Assembly: GCF_026343335.1 (NCBI RefSeq)
Contig: NZ_JAPELX010000001.1
Span: 7,254,001 to 7,318,000 of the forward strand
DNA: 64,000 bases
Source of the DNA: Streptomyces sp. NBC_00078
Lineage (GTDB): Bacteria; Actinomycetota; Actinomycetes; Streptomycetales; Streptomycetaceae
Reading direction: 5' to 3'
Position 1 is the first letter of the stretch. Every line of letters starts with the position of its first letter. This document shows positions 25,548 to 33,709 of this stretch, piece after piece. The position numbers were made by a program, and so were the translations under genes. A model generated the notes under the pieces. The model was not told the DNA's origin. It was given only the letters and a program-made list of their open reading frames with translations, and made no database searches.

Positions 25548-27932
25548 ATGGCCATCCGTGAACTCAGCTACGTGCTCCTGCGCGACCCCGACTCGGGTGC
25601 CGACCGGCTCACCCCCGTCACCGAGGTGCCCGAGGGCGTGCCGGACGACCTGATGCAGCGGATCATCTCGGTCACGCACCGCGCCGCGCCCGCCGTGGGA
25701 GCCGCGCTCAGCTACACCCGGCTGCCCCACCGCGCCGGCGGCGGACTCCTGTGCAGCGCACGCCCGGACGAGGAGTCGGACGGGTTGCGCGTCGACGCTC
25801 GCTACGAGGCCGACGACGCCGGCGACGCCGACGGCCCACGGCGGCGCTGGCCCGTCGACGCCTGGCGGCCCAGCACCCTGGGCGGGACCGGCGACGAGGC
25901 GTTCGCACCGGACACCCGGTGCTGGGACGAGGCGCTGCTGGTGAAGTTCGCCGCCGACCAGGGCCGGCGCGTCGCTCCGTTCCTCGCCGACGTGCGCAGG
26001 CTGTTCGCCGACCCCGCCGGCCGCCAGATCGTGGTGGCCGAGCGGGACCAGGAGACCGTGGCCCGCTGGATCGCCCTCGCCTGCGCCTCCCTGCCCGTCC
26101 ACTACGCGAGGGCGCTGACGTTCACCACCCATTCCGCGGACCCGGGTGTCGCACCCCAGCAGGTCGTCGGCATCGGCCCGGACACGGACGCCGACCTCTT
26201 CGACCGGCACGACGTCGCGACCGTCACCCATCTCTTCCGGGTGCACGACGGCCTGGACGGCCGCGGCAGCCCGCCCCTGTCCGACCCCTGGGCGCAGGTG
26301 GCCGCCTGGCTCTGGCGGGAAGGAGTCGTCCCACGGCCCGACGAGCCGGTCGAGGGCACCGACGCCGAACGGTCCGGCGCACAGGTCCCGGACACCGGCG
26401 CCCCCCAGGATCCCTTCGCCCTCCTCCCTCTCGTCCGCCGGGCCCTCGCCGTCCGCACCTGGCACGCCCTCGGCGACCTCCCCGAGGACGCGCTGCGCGA
26501 GATCCTGGCCGCCGCCGTCCGCGCCGCCGAGCACGGCCGCACAGACGACGCGGCCCAGCACCTTGCCGTGATCGCCCGGCGGATCGCCGAGCACCGGCCC
26601 GACGCCGTCCAGCCGCTCGCCGCCGCCCTGGCCCGCAGCCGGGTCAGGGCGGCGGACCCGCAGGACGTCGTACCGGCGCTGGAGGCCTGCACGGACCTGC
26701 CGCTGGACGAGGGGACCTGGCGCACCCTGCGCTCGGAGCTCGGGCCGCCGCCCGAGGACGAGCTGCGCAAGATGCTGCGCTACCCGTTCGACGCCTGGGA
26801 GAAGCCGCTGCGTGCCGTCCTTGCGGGCGGGGGTGACCGGAGTTCCGCCCTGGACGAGGCAGTGGACAAGATCGCGGGCGCCCTGAGCAGCCCCGAGGCC
26901 CGGCGCGCCTGTGCCGACGCGGTGGCCCTGCTCGCGGCGGTGAACCACGGCGGGCTGGTCCGCCGGGTCCTGGACCGGCTGGCCCGGGACCTGACGGATC
27001 GCCGTGTCCGGGCGTTGCGCGACCTGGCGGCCTCCTACGGCGACTGGCTGCGCCCGTATCTCGACGGGGCACCCCTCGTCATCCGCCTCGCCGTGTCGGC
27101 GGCGAACCTCAAACACTTGCACCGCCTGGAGGGGGCCGACCTGTGGGTACAGCTGGCCAAGCGGCATCTGGACGGCCAGGTGTCCGACGGATCCACCCTG
27201 CGGATCATGTGGGCGCTGGTCTGGCCGCAGAACGGTTTCCCGCCCAACTCCGACCAGAGCAGGGTCACCGAAGTCTGTCCGCCCCGGCTGATCGTCGAGG
27301 AGGCGATGGAGATCCGACTCACCCACTGGCTCAGGCACCCGTCGGCGCCCGACCAGTCCCTCGTCGACTTCGCCCGGGCCAGTGCCCGCTCCCCCCGGTA
27401 CAACCGCTCGGAGCGGGCCACCGCCCAACTCATCGTACTGACCTGGGACTTCGCACACCGGAACGAGTCCGTGCAGCGCGTGATGGAGCACCTGCCCACG
27501 CTGGAACATCAGGCTCGGGGCCTGGGCAGTGTGCTGCAGGACGCGATCGACCGCTGGCTCGCCAGCGGTCTGGCCCAACTCGGCCCCGAAGAGCTGCGCC
27601 GTTCCCGCGCGCTGCGCTATCTCGCCACCGGCCATGTGGGGCGGCTGCGCCACTACCGGGCCGCCGTGGCCGACGCCCAGGGCGCGCTGGAACCCGCGGC
27701 GCTGTGCGAACCGCGGCGTGTGGCCGCCCTGTTCGTCGTCTGGCGCAGCGACCAGGAGGGCGCCACCGGAGGCTGGCGGGACACGGCCGAGGACCTGCTC
27801 CACGACGTCATCGGCTCCGTGCTGCCCCAGTTGGGCGAGCGAGGCAACGACGAGGTGCTCGCCTTCCTCAAACGCGATGTCGGCGAGGACTGGGTACGGG
27901 CCTGGACCGAATGGCGCCGTCGCCTGCGGTGA
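25548..27932 (+). CDS. GAP1-like (GTPase-associated protein 1) conflict-system protein
   Basis: 794 residues, no TM or signal peptide. The segment near residues 125-210 (FLADVRRLFADPAGRQIVV, WIALACASLPVHYARALTFTTH) matches the middle domain of proteins described as GTPase-associated protein 1 in NTP-dependent conflict systems. The N-terminal 120 residues and the long helical C-terminus (repeated ALRDLAASYGDWL and LARASARSP-type helices) would be the flanking domains. ATG 25548 is chosen because the peptide MAIRELSYVLLRDPDSG begins the conserved part. It precedes the vWA-phosphatase-kinase triad by 163 bases on the same strand. No Ras-like GTPase of the usual partner type is encoded nearby. 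Molecular role is unknown; an adaptor or scaffold is likely. Confidence 0.7.
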   Translation: MAIRELSYVLLRDPDSGADRLTPVTEVPEGVPDDLMQRIISVTHRAAPAVGAALSYTRLPHRAGGGLLCSARPDEESDGLRVDARYEADDAGDADGPRRRWPVDAWRPSTLGGTGDEAFAPDTRCWDEALLVKFAADQGRRVAPFLADVRRLFADPAGRQIVVAERDQETVARWIALACASLPVHYARALTFTTHSADPGVAPQQVVGIGPDTDADLFDRHDVATVTHLFRVHDGLDGRGSPPLSDPWAQVAAWLWREGVVPRPDEPVEGTDAERSGAQVPDTGAPQDPFALLPLVRRALAVRTWHALGDLPEDALREILAAAVRAAEHGRTDDAAQHLAVIARRIAEHRPDAVQPLAAALARSRVRAADPQDVVPALEACTDLPLDEGTWRTLRSELGPPPEDELRKMLRYPFDAWEKPLRAVLAGGGDRSSALDEAVDKIAGALSSPEARRACADAVALLAAVNHGGLVRRVLDRLARDLTDRRVRALRDLAASYGDWLRPYLDGAPLVIRLAVSAANLKHLHRLEGADLWVQLAKRHLDGQVSDGSTLRIMWALVWPQNGFPPNSDQSRVTEVCPPRLIVEEAMEIRLTHWLRHPSAPDQSLVDFARASARSPRYNRSERATAQLIVLTWDFAHRNESVQRVMEHLPTLEHQARGLGSVLQDAIDRWLASGLAQLGPEELRRSRALRYLATGHVGRLRHYRAAVADAQGALEPAALCEPRRVAALFVVWRSDQEGATGGWRDTAEDLLHDVIGSVLPQLGERGNDEVLAFLKRDVGEDWVRAWTEWRRRLR

Positions 27933-28095
27933 CAGGGGGCGCACACGGGGCGCATGTGAAACCGGTGAACACCCCTCTGTCTCCCCTCGTCTCCTCAATC
28001 GTCCCAGGCACCAGATCTTCGCCCCCATTCTCAACTAGGCTTGTCCTGAAGGAAGTCCAGGCCGGCCCGGCCTGACCTCGGGGGAGAGGACCAGC

Positions 28096-28788
28096 GTGAG
28101 CGACACCTTCGACCTGCCGGGCGGCAGCATGGCGAGCCGCCCCGTCCATTTCATCTGGCTGCTGGACTGCTCCGGCTCGATGAGCGTGAACGGAAAGATC
28201 GCCGAGCTGAACTTCGCCATCCGCGAGGCGATCCCGGAAATGCAGTCGGCCGCCCGGTCCAATCCCGGAGCCACCCTGCTCGTCCGTGCCGTCTCCTTCG
28301 CCAGCGGAGCCAGCTGGCACATCAACGACCCGACCCCGGTGGACCAGTTCACCTGGGAGGACCTGCACACCTACGGCGGCACCGACATGGGCGCGGCGTT
28401 CCGGCTGGCGGCCGGCGCGCTGCAGACGCCGCCCATGCCGCAGCGCGCCCTGCCCCCGGTCCTCGCGCTGGTCTCCGACGGCCAGCCCACCGACGACTGG
28501 CGCTCCGGGCTGCGCTCCATCGACGACACGCCCTGGGGCAAGCGGGCGGTGCGCGTCGCCCTCGCCATCGGCGACGACGCCGACAAGAGCATGCTCAAGG
28601 AGTTCCTGGCCAACCCGGAGCTGGAGCCGCTGCAGGCGAAGAACCCGCGCCAGCTGGCCGCCGCCATCCGCTGGATGTCCACCGCGGTGAAGGCCGCCTC
28701 CACGCCCAAGACCGACGGCGGCGGCCCGGTCCAGGCCCCGCCGCCCGTCGCCCTGGGCAAGGACGAGGACGAAGACCCCATCTGGTGA
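28096..28788 (+). CDS. TerY-like von Willebrand A domain protein
   Basis: 230 residues. A complete MIDAS metal site is visible: DCSGSMS near residue 25, GGTDMG near 95 and VSDGQPTDD near 128. The C-terminal tail is Pro-rich and ends in an acidic stretch. Such TerY vWA proteins form a triad with PP2C phosphatase and a protein kinase (TerY-P) found in tellurium-resistance-like and other stress systems, and that triad is present here. GTG start follows GAGAGGA by 5 bases. Expected to bind a partner protein through Mg2+. Confidence 0.88.
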   Translation: MSDTFDLPGGSMASRPVHFIWLLDCSGSMSVNGKIAELNFAIREAIPEMQSAARSNPGATLLVRAVSFASGASWHINDPTPVDQFTWEDLHTYGGTDMGAAFRLAAGALQTPPMPQRALPPVLALVSDGQPTDDWRSGLRSIDDTPWGKRAVRVALAIGDDADKSMLKEFLANPELEPLQAKNPRQLAAAIRWMSTAVKAASTPKTDGGGPVQAPPPVALGKDEDEDPIW

Positions 28789-29678
28789 CCGGCGTCGTGG
28801 CACCGGCCGAGCCGTGGGAACTGCTCAAGGGCGAGGTGAAGGGCGCGGCGAAGAAGTACAGCCAGGACCGCTGCGCCGCACGGCACGTGGCCGGCGGCCG
28901 CGCCGTCGTGCTCGCCGTCGCCGACGGACACGGCTCGGCACCCCACTTCCGCAGTGACCTCGGAGCCCGCTGGGCCATCGATGAATTCACCGCCTGCGCC
29001 CAGGAGTTCGCGGCCGCCGCGGTGCGCTTCGACGACGAGGCCGAACAGCACGACGACCACAGCCCATGGTGGAACTCGCTCGCGGAACTGCGCGCCGAGG
29101 CCCGGCGGCTGCCCCAACTGGTCGCCCACCGCTGGTACGAGCGCGCCACCCTGCACGACTGCAATTCCCCGGCCCACGGCGCGCCCCGGCACACGACCAG
29201 GGGCCCCGACCTCACCGCCTACGGCAGCACCCTCGTCGGCGCCGTCCTCACCCGGCGCCTGCTGGTGTGCTGGCAACTGGGCGACGGCGACGTCGTCGTC
29301 CTGGACGCGGCCGGGACGCCGTACACCCCCCTCTACACCGGGCCCGACCTCGGCGACGAGACGGACTCCCTGTGCGCGCCCGAGTCCTGGCATCGCGCCC
29401 GCTGCCACTGGCAGCCGCTGACCAGTGAGGGCCCCTCGGGGGTGCTGCTGTCCACGGACGGGCTGTCCAAGAGCTTCACCGACCACCAGGGCTTCCTCGA
29501 CTTCGCGGCCGGCGTGCAGGGCCGCGCCCACGAGCTGGGGATGCCCGTGGTGCGCAGCCGGCTGACGGAGTGGCTGAGCCACGCCGCCCAGTACTCCGGC
29601 GACGACACGACACTCGTCGGCGCCTTCGAGGCCGCAGGCTCCGCCGCGCCCCGGCGAAACGACGCGCCACACACGTGA
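28785..29678 (+). CDS. PP2C-family Ser/Thr phosphatase of TerY-P triad
   Basis: 297 residues. PP2C motifs: QDRCAARHV near residue 26, VADGHGSAPHF near 44, ATLHDCNSPA and YGSTLVGAVL in the core, LLSTDGLSKSF near 223 and GDDTTLVGAF near 282. Its GTG overlaps the vWA stop by 4 bases. It should reverse phosphorylation by the kinase encoded next. The acid pocket residues seen (Asp in DGHG, DGLS, GDD) indicate an active enzyme. Confidence 0.9.
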   Translation: MTGVVAPAEPWELLKGEVKGAAKKYSQDRCAARHVAGGRAVVLAVADGHGSAPHFRSDLGARWAIDEFTACAQEFAAAAVRFDDEAEQHDDHSPWWNSLAELRAEARRLPQLVAHRWYERATLHDCNSPAHGAPRHTTRGPDLTAYGSTLVGAVLTRRLLVCWQLGDGDVVVLDAAGTPYTPLYTGPDLGDETDSLCAPESWHRARCHWQPLTSEGPSGVLLSTDGLSKSFTDHQGFLDFAAGVQGRAHELGMPVVRSRLTEWLSHAAQYSGDDTTLVGAFEAAGSAAPRRNDAPHT

Positions 29679-29695
29679 GCCACGAGAGGAACCGC

Positions 29696-31048
29696 ATGGT
29701 GAACGGCATGCTCGCCCCCGGGCAGACCCTGGTGACCGAGCAGGGGGAGAAGGTCAAGGTCGACGACATGTTCGGCTCCGGTGGCCAGGGCGAGGTCTAC
29801 CGGGTGCGGACACGCAAGGGCGACCGTGCTCTGAAGTGGTACTACCCGCAGCTCGCGGACAGCCGCCAGCGGCAGATCCTCGAAGGCCTCATCGGCTGCG
29901 GCTGGAGCGACGACCGCTTCCTGTGGCCGCAGACCGTCGTCGTGGACGCCGACGGCAAGCTGCCCGGTTTCGGCTACCTCATGGACGTACGGCCCGAGCG
30001 CTTCCATGACCTGCCCGCGCTGTTCCGCCGCGATCCCGCGCTCGCCGCGACCACCCAGCGCACCCTCGTCATGGCCGCCCTGCACACCGTCGAGGCCTAC
30101 CGCGCCCTGCACGGCAGGGGCATCGCCTACCGGGACATCAACTGGGGCAACATCTTCTTCGACCCGCGCACCGGCGACGTCCTCGTCTGCGACAACGACA
30201 ACGCGGTCTTCGAGGGCGAGACCGCGGGCGTCGCCGGCACGATGGACTTCATGGCGCCGGAGCTGGTCCGCGGCGACCGGGGCGCCCAGCCCGGCATCCA
30301 GAGCGACCTGCACTCCCTCGCGGTGCTGCTCTTCCTGCTCCTGATGAACCATCACCCGCTGGAGGGCGCCGAGGCGTTGAAGATCCGCTGCATGGACGAG
30401 AACGCCCGGAAGAAGCTGTACGGCACCGACCCGGTCTTCCTCTACGACCCGAACGACAACCGCAACCGCCCGGTCCGCGAGGAACAGCAGACCGTCGTGG
30501 CCACGTGGGGCGCGCTTCCGCCGATCCTGCAGCGGCTGTTCGTCGAGACGTTCACCGACGGCCTGAAGAACCCCGTCCGGCGGGTGCGTGAGGGCCAGTG
30601 GCGCGACGCGCTCAGCGAGGTCCTCGACACCGTCTGCGTCTGTGCGTCCTGCGGCCGCCAGAACCTCACCGAACCGGACGGTCCCGCCCCGGACTGCTGG
30701 GGCTGCGCCCGCCCGGTCAGCCTGCCGCCGCGCCTGCAGCTCACCATCGGCACAGGCACGATGCGCACCAAGCCCAGGTCCGTCCGGCTCGGCCCGCAGG
30801 CCCGGCTGTACGCCCACCACCTGGTGGTGGAGGCGGAGCGGCACGACTTCACGGCCGTCGTCGCGGAGGTGACCGAACACCCCAAGCAGCGCGGCCGGTT
30901 CGGCATCACCAACCGCTCGCACAACAGCTGGACGGCCCGCCGCTCCGACGGCTCCGTGCACGACGTCGGCCCCGGCCGCACCGTCGCCCTGAGCACCGGC
31001 CTGCAGCTGGAACTCGGCGGCGGCGCCGAGGCGGTCGTACGCGACTGA
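29696..31048 (+). CDS. Ser/Thr protein kinase with zinc ribbon and C-terminal beta domain
   Basis: 450 residues. Kinase domain: glycine loop GSGGQGEVYRV near residue 26, Lys in RALKWYY, catalytic loop GIAYRDINWGNIFF near 143 and metal loop VCDNDNAVF. The metal loop has DND where most kinases have DFG, as in this atypical family. A treble of Cys (CASCGR, CWGCAR near residues 318-342) makes a zinc ribbon. The last 100 residues form a beta-rich domain (FGITNRSHNSWTARRSDGS) that may bind phosphopeptides. ATG 29696 after GAGAGGA is preferred to GTG 29675. It converges with the FN3 gene, stops only 13 bases apart. Confidence 0.88.
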   Translation: MVNGMLAPGQTLVTEQGEKVKVDDMFGSGGQGEVYRVRTRKGDRALKWYYPQLADSRQRQILEGLIGCGWSDDRFLWPQTVVVDADGKLPGFGYLMDVRPERFHDLPALFRRDPALAATTQRTLVMAALHTVEAYRALHGRGIAYRDINWGNIFFDPRTGDVLVCDNDNAVFEGETAGVAGTMDFMAPELVRGDRGAQPGIQSDLHSLAVLLFLLLMNHHPLEGAEALKIRCMDENARKKLYGTDPVFLYDPNDNRNRPVREEQQTVVATWGALPPILQRLFVETFTDGLKNPVRRVREGQWRDALSEVLDTVCVCASCGRQNLTEPDGPAPDCWGCARPVSLPPRLQLTIGTGTMRTKPRSVRLGPQARLYAHHLVVEAERHDFTAVVAEVTEHPKQRGRFGITNRSHNSWTARRSDGSVHDVGPGRTVALSTGLQLELGGGAEAVVRD

Positions 31049-31061
31049 CCGCCGAGGGACG

Positions 31062-33158
31062 TCAGCGGCGGAACGGCCACCACCGGCGCCAGCGGTCCCA
31101 CCAGAGATACGGAGGCAGCGGGGGAGGAGGCGGCAGCACCCGGGGCGGTGCCGCGACCGCGGGGAGGTCCGCGCGGGCGGCGTCGGCCGGGACCGCCACG
31201 GCGTCGGGGCGCGGCACCGCGCAGGCCGTCACCCGGTAGGCGTCCGAGGTCACCGGAAGCTCCATGTGGCCGTCGGCGAGGAAGCGGCTGCGGGCCACCC
31301 GGCGCTCCTCGCGGCGGCCGCCGCCCTCCCAGGTGACCAGCACCAGCACGGCGGGCTCCGGCCAGCCGAACCGTACGGCCGCACGATCGGCACTGATGCG
31401 ATGCACCGTCAGATCCCGTACCGTGCCCGGCCTTTCGACCACCACCGCCGGTCCGGTCAGCACCCGGTCGCCCAGGGTGCTCACGGCCGTCATCCGGACC
31501 CGTGACCGCTCGGGGACGGCCACCTCCACGGACGGCTCGGGCACGGACGGGGAGGGCACGGGCGTCAGGTCCGTGCGCCGGGAGACGTCCGTGCCCGGGC
31601 GCACCGGCCCGCTCGGCCAGGACAGCACCGTGCCGAGCCCCTGCTCGGGCGGCCGCCAGGTGAACGCCACCCGGTCGCCGCCGCCGACGAGCCGGGCCGC
31701 CAGGTCCTCCACCTGATCGGGCCACTCCACGGCACGAGCCGGCACCCTTACGCCCCCGGACCACACCGTCTCACCGCCCGGCCCCGGATAACCGCAGCGG
31801 ATCTCATACGTGTACTCCCCCGCGGGCAGCCGCTCGTCCCGCAGTTCCTCCCGCTCGCACTCCACCAGCTCCGGCCATCCGGTCCCCGTTCCTTCCGCGC
31901 GGCGTTCCACCTCCACGTGCGTACAGGCCGGATCCACCCGCCAGCGCAGCCGCAGCCCCTCGGGCACCAGCGAGACGGCGGCCCCGGTCACGTCCGGCGC
32001 GATCACGAGGGCGGTCGTCGCCAGGGGCACCCCGGCGATCACGTCCTGACGCAGCGGTACGACGGCGTAGCGCACGGGCCGGCCGACGGGGGCGTCCGAG
32101 TCGGTGTGCCGCAGGGGGCCTCCCGGCGGTCCGTCCGCGGCGCCGAGCACCGCCAGCTCCGTCACGTCCCCCGGTGCGCCGTCCGGGAAGCGCACCACGC
32201 TGAACGAGACCGGCGTCGCGCCGGGCAGCGCGGTCGGCCAGGACAGACGTACCGTCCGCTCGTCCAGCACCGCATCCAGGTACGGGCCCGGAACGGCACC
32301 GGCCACGTCCGCCGCCCGCGCCGCCGCACCGAGCAGACCCGCCTGAACCGCCGGGTCGTCCACGGCCCGGCGCACGGCCTCGAACCGGGCCTTGGCCGCG
32401 GCCCGCACCGAACCGCCCGCCTCCAGCCGGGCGGCCTTGTCGATCAGTTGATGAACCTCGGTGCGCTGCGCGCGCAACTCGCCCAGAAGCTGCGCCAGTA
32501 CATGGTCCCGGCCGCTGTCCGGCACCTGCGCGGCCACCTTCTCGGCGTGACGCAGCCGCCTGCTCGGCCATACGTCGCCCAGCAGTTCGGCCGACTCCCG
32601 GGCCGGCCCGGCGTCGGGAAAGCCCAGGGCCACCCCCGCCGCCAGATACCCCGCCTCGTCCGGGTGCACCCCGAGGCCGGCGGCCGCCCCCTCGGTCGGC
32701 CCGGCGGAGCCGTCGCGCAGCAGACAGCCCAGCTGCCACAGCAGCAGCCGGCGCAGCCCCATCGGGTCGTGCCGGACGAACGCCTCCAATATGTCCACGA
32801 CGCCCACCGCCCCGGCGGCCCGCGGATCGCCGGAGGCGGACCAGCCGTCCCGGGCCTGCCGGACGTACTCCTCGTCGGCCCGCGCCCACCGTATGCCGCG
32901 GCCGCGGAACCACAGCCCGTCCAGGACCCGGAAGCCGTCGTCGTTCCCGGGACGGCCGAAGGCCGGGTGCGCGGCCGGCGCGGGCGGGCGCAGAGCGTCC
33001 GCCACATGCCGGAAGCCCAGCGCGTCGAGGTCCTCGCGCAGCCTGGTGTAACCGTGCATCGCGGGGAAGCAGGGCAGATCGGGCAACGGCGGCCGGGCGG
33101 CCGCCCCCTCGCCCGACTCGTCCCATACCGCCCGCTGCCCGGGCCGCCACTGTGCCAC
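31062..33158 (-). CDS. Fibronectin type III-like repeat protein with N-terminal helical domain
   Basis: 698 residues from GTG 33158 (GAAGGA 9 bases upstream). The reading frame continues upstream but only as antisense-like peptide. Residues 1-270 are mostly helical (MHGYTRLREDLDALGF; regular Ala/Leu/Arg helices). From about 290 onward there are at least three beta-sandwich repeats of FN3/Ig type (RLSWPTALPGATPVSFSVVR, LRLRWRVDPACTHVEVERR, RAAVRFGWPEPAVLVLVTW). The C-terminus is striking: a Pro run then YLWWDRWRRWWPFRR. No signal peptide. Last gene of the minus-strand operon. It probably binds proteins; function unknown. Confidence 0.7.
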   Translation of the reverse strand: MAQWRPGQRAVWDESGEGAAARPPLPDLPCFPAMHGYTRLREDLDALGFRHVADALRPPAPAAHPAFGRPGNDDGFRVLDGLWFRGRGIRWARADEEYVRQARDGWSASGDPRAAGAVGVVDILEAFVRHDPMGLRRLLLWQLGCLLRDGSAGPTEGAAAGLGVHPDEAGYLAAGVALGFPDAGPARESAELLGDVWPSRRLRHAEKVAAQVPDSGRDHVLAQLLGELRAQRTEVHQLIDKAARLEAGGSVRAAAKARFEAVRRAVDDPAVQAGLLGAAARAADVAGAVPGPYLDAVLDERTVRLSWPTALPGATPVSFSVVRFPDGAPGDVTELAVLGAADGPPGGPLRHTDSDAPVGRPVRYAVVPLRQDVIAGVPLATTALVIAPDVTGAAVSLVPEGLRLRWRVDPACTHVEVERRAEGTGTGWPELVECEREELRDERLPAGEYTYEIRCGYPGPGGETVWSGGVRVPARAVEWPDQVEDLAARLVGGGDRVAFTWRPPEQGLGTVLSWPSGPVRPGTDVSRRTDLTPVPSPSVPEPSVEVAVPERSRVRMTAVSTLGDRVLTGPAVVVERPGTVRDLTVHRISADRAAVRFGWPEPAVLVLVTWEGGGRREERRVARSRFLADGHMELPVTSDAYRVTACAVPRPDAVAVPADAARADLPAVAAPPRVLPPPPPLPPYLWWDRWRRWWPFRR

Positions 33159-33211
33159 GCCGCCTGGTCCTTCCCTCGTGTCCGGTGGTGTGCGCGTGAC
33201 CTGCCCGCCGC

Positions 33212-33709
33212 CTACTCGCTGAGCTGCGTGTAGAAGTACACGCGCACCAGCGCCGTGTCGGGCCGCTCGCTGAGGTCGTGGAAGTCGTCCGTCGCCATCC
33301 GCTTGCCGAACATGCCCGGCTGCGCCCTGGAGAGCAGCTTGTTGACGCTGTGCGCGTACACCGTCCCGCTCTGCCCGCCGCCGAACGTCAGCACCAGGGC
33401 CGCCGTACGGCCCTTCCACTTGGAGGTGCCGGAGCGGATCTGGCGCTCCAGGCCGCCCTTGTCCGTGCCGTGCACCCGGAACTGCTCCGGCGAACGCGAC
33501 ACACCCTGGGGCCCGGTCGGCGTCGGGGTCGGGGACGGCGATGTGGAGCCCGACGCGCTCGGAGACGGCTTGGGGCGGGCGTTGGCCAGCGGGTCCGGGC
33601 GGTCGGCCATCGACACCAGCGCCAGTACCAGCAGCAGGTCGGCGAAGAGCCAGCCCGCGAGCACGACGACGCCCGGACGTCGGGTGCGGCGTCCGGGGCG
33701 TGCGCTCAC
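33212..33709 (-). CDS. Single-TM protein with membrane Asp, MotB/ZorB-like in layout
   Basis: 165 residues. A basic start leads to one TM helix, VVVLAGWLFADLLLVLALV (residues 14-32), with Asp24 inside the membrane, as in MotB, ExbD, TolR and ZorB proton-channel subunits. A Pro/Ser/Thr linker then leads to a beta/alpha domain (residues 85-165, ALVLTFGGGQSGTVYAHSVN through RVYFYTQ) that could be a shrunken OmpA-like peptidoglycan-binding fold. GTG start overlaps the upstream stop by 4 bases. The proton-channel reading rests on topology and position, not on a clear sequence match. Confidence 0.6.
   Translation of the reverse strand: MSARPGRRTRRPGVVVLAGWLFADLLLVLALVSMADRPDPLANARPKPSPSASGSTSPSPTPTPTGPQGVSRSPEQFRVHGTDKGGLERQIRSGTSKWKGRTAALVLTFGGGQSGTVYAHSVNKLLSRAQPGMFGKRMATDDFHDLSERPDTALVRVYFYTQLSE

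Noticed and set aside
24927..28034. 1035-codon minus-strand open frame opposite the GAP1-like gene
   Set aside because: Only its last 18 residues look like protein and these belong to the P450 scar; the rest is shadow.
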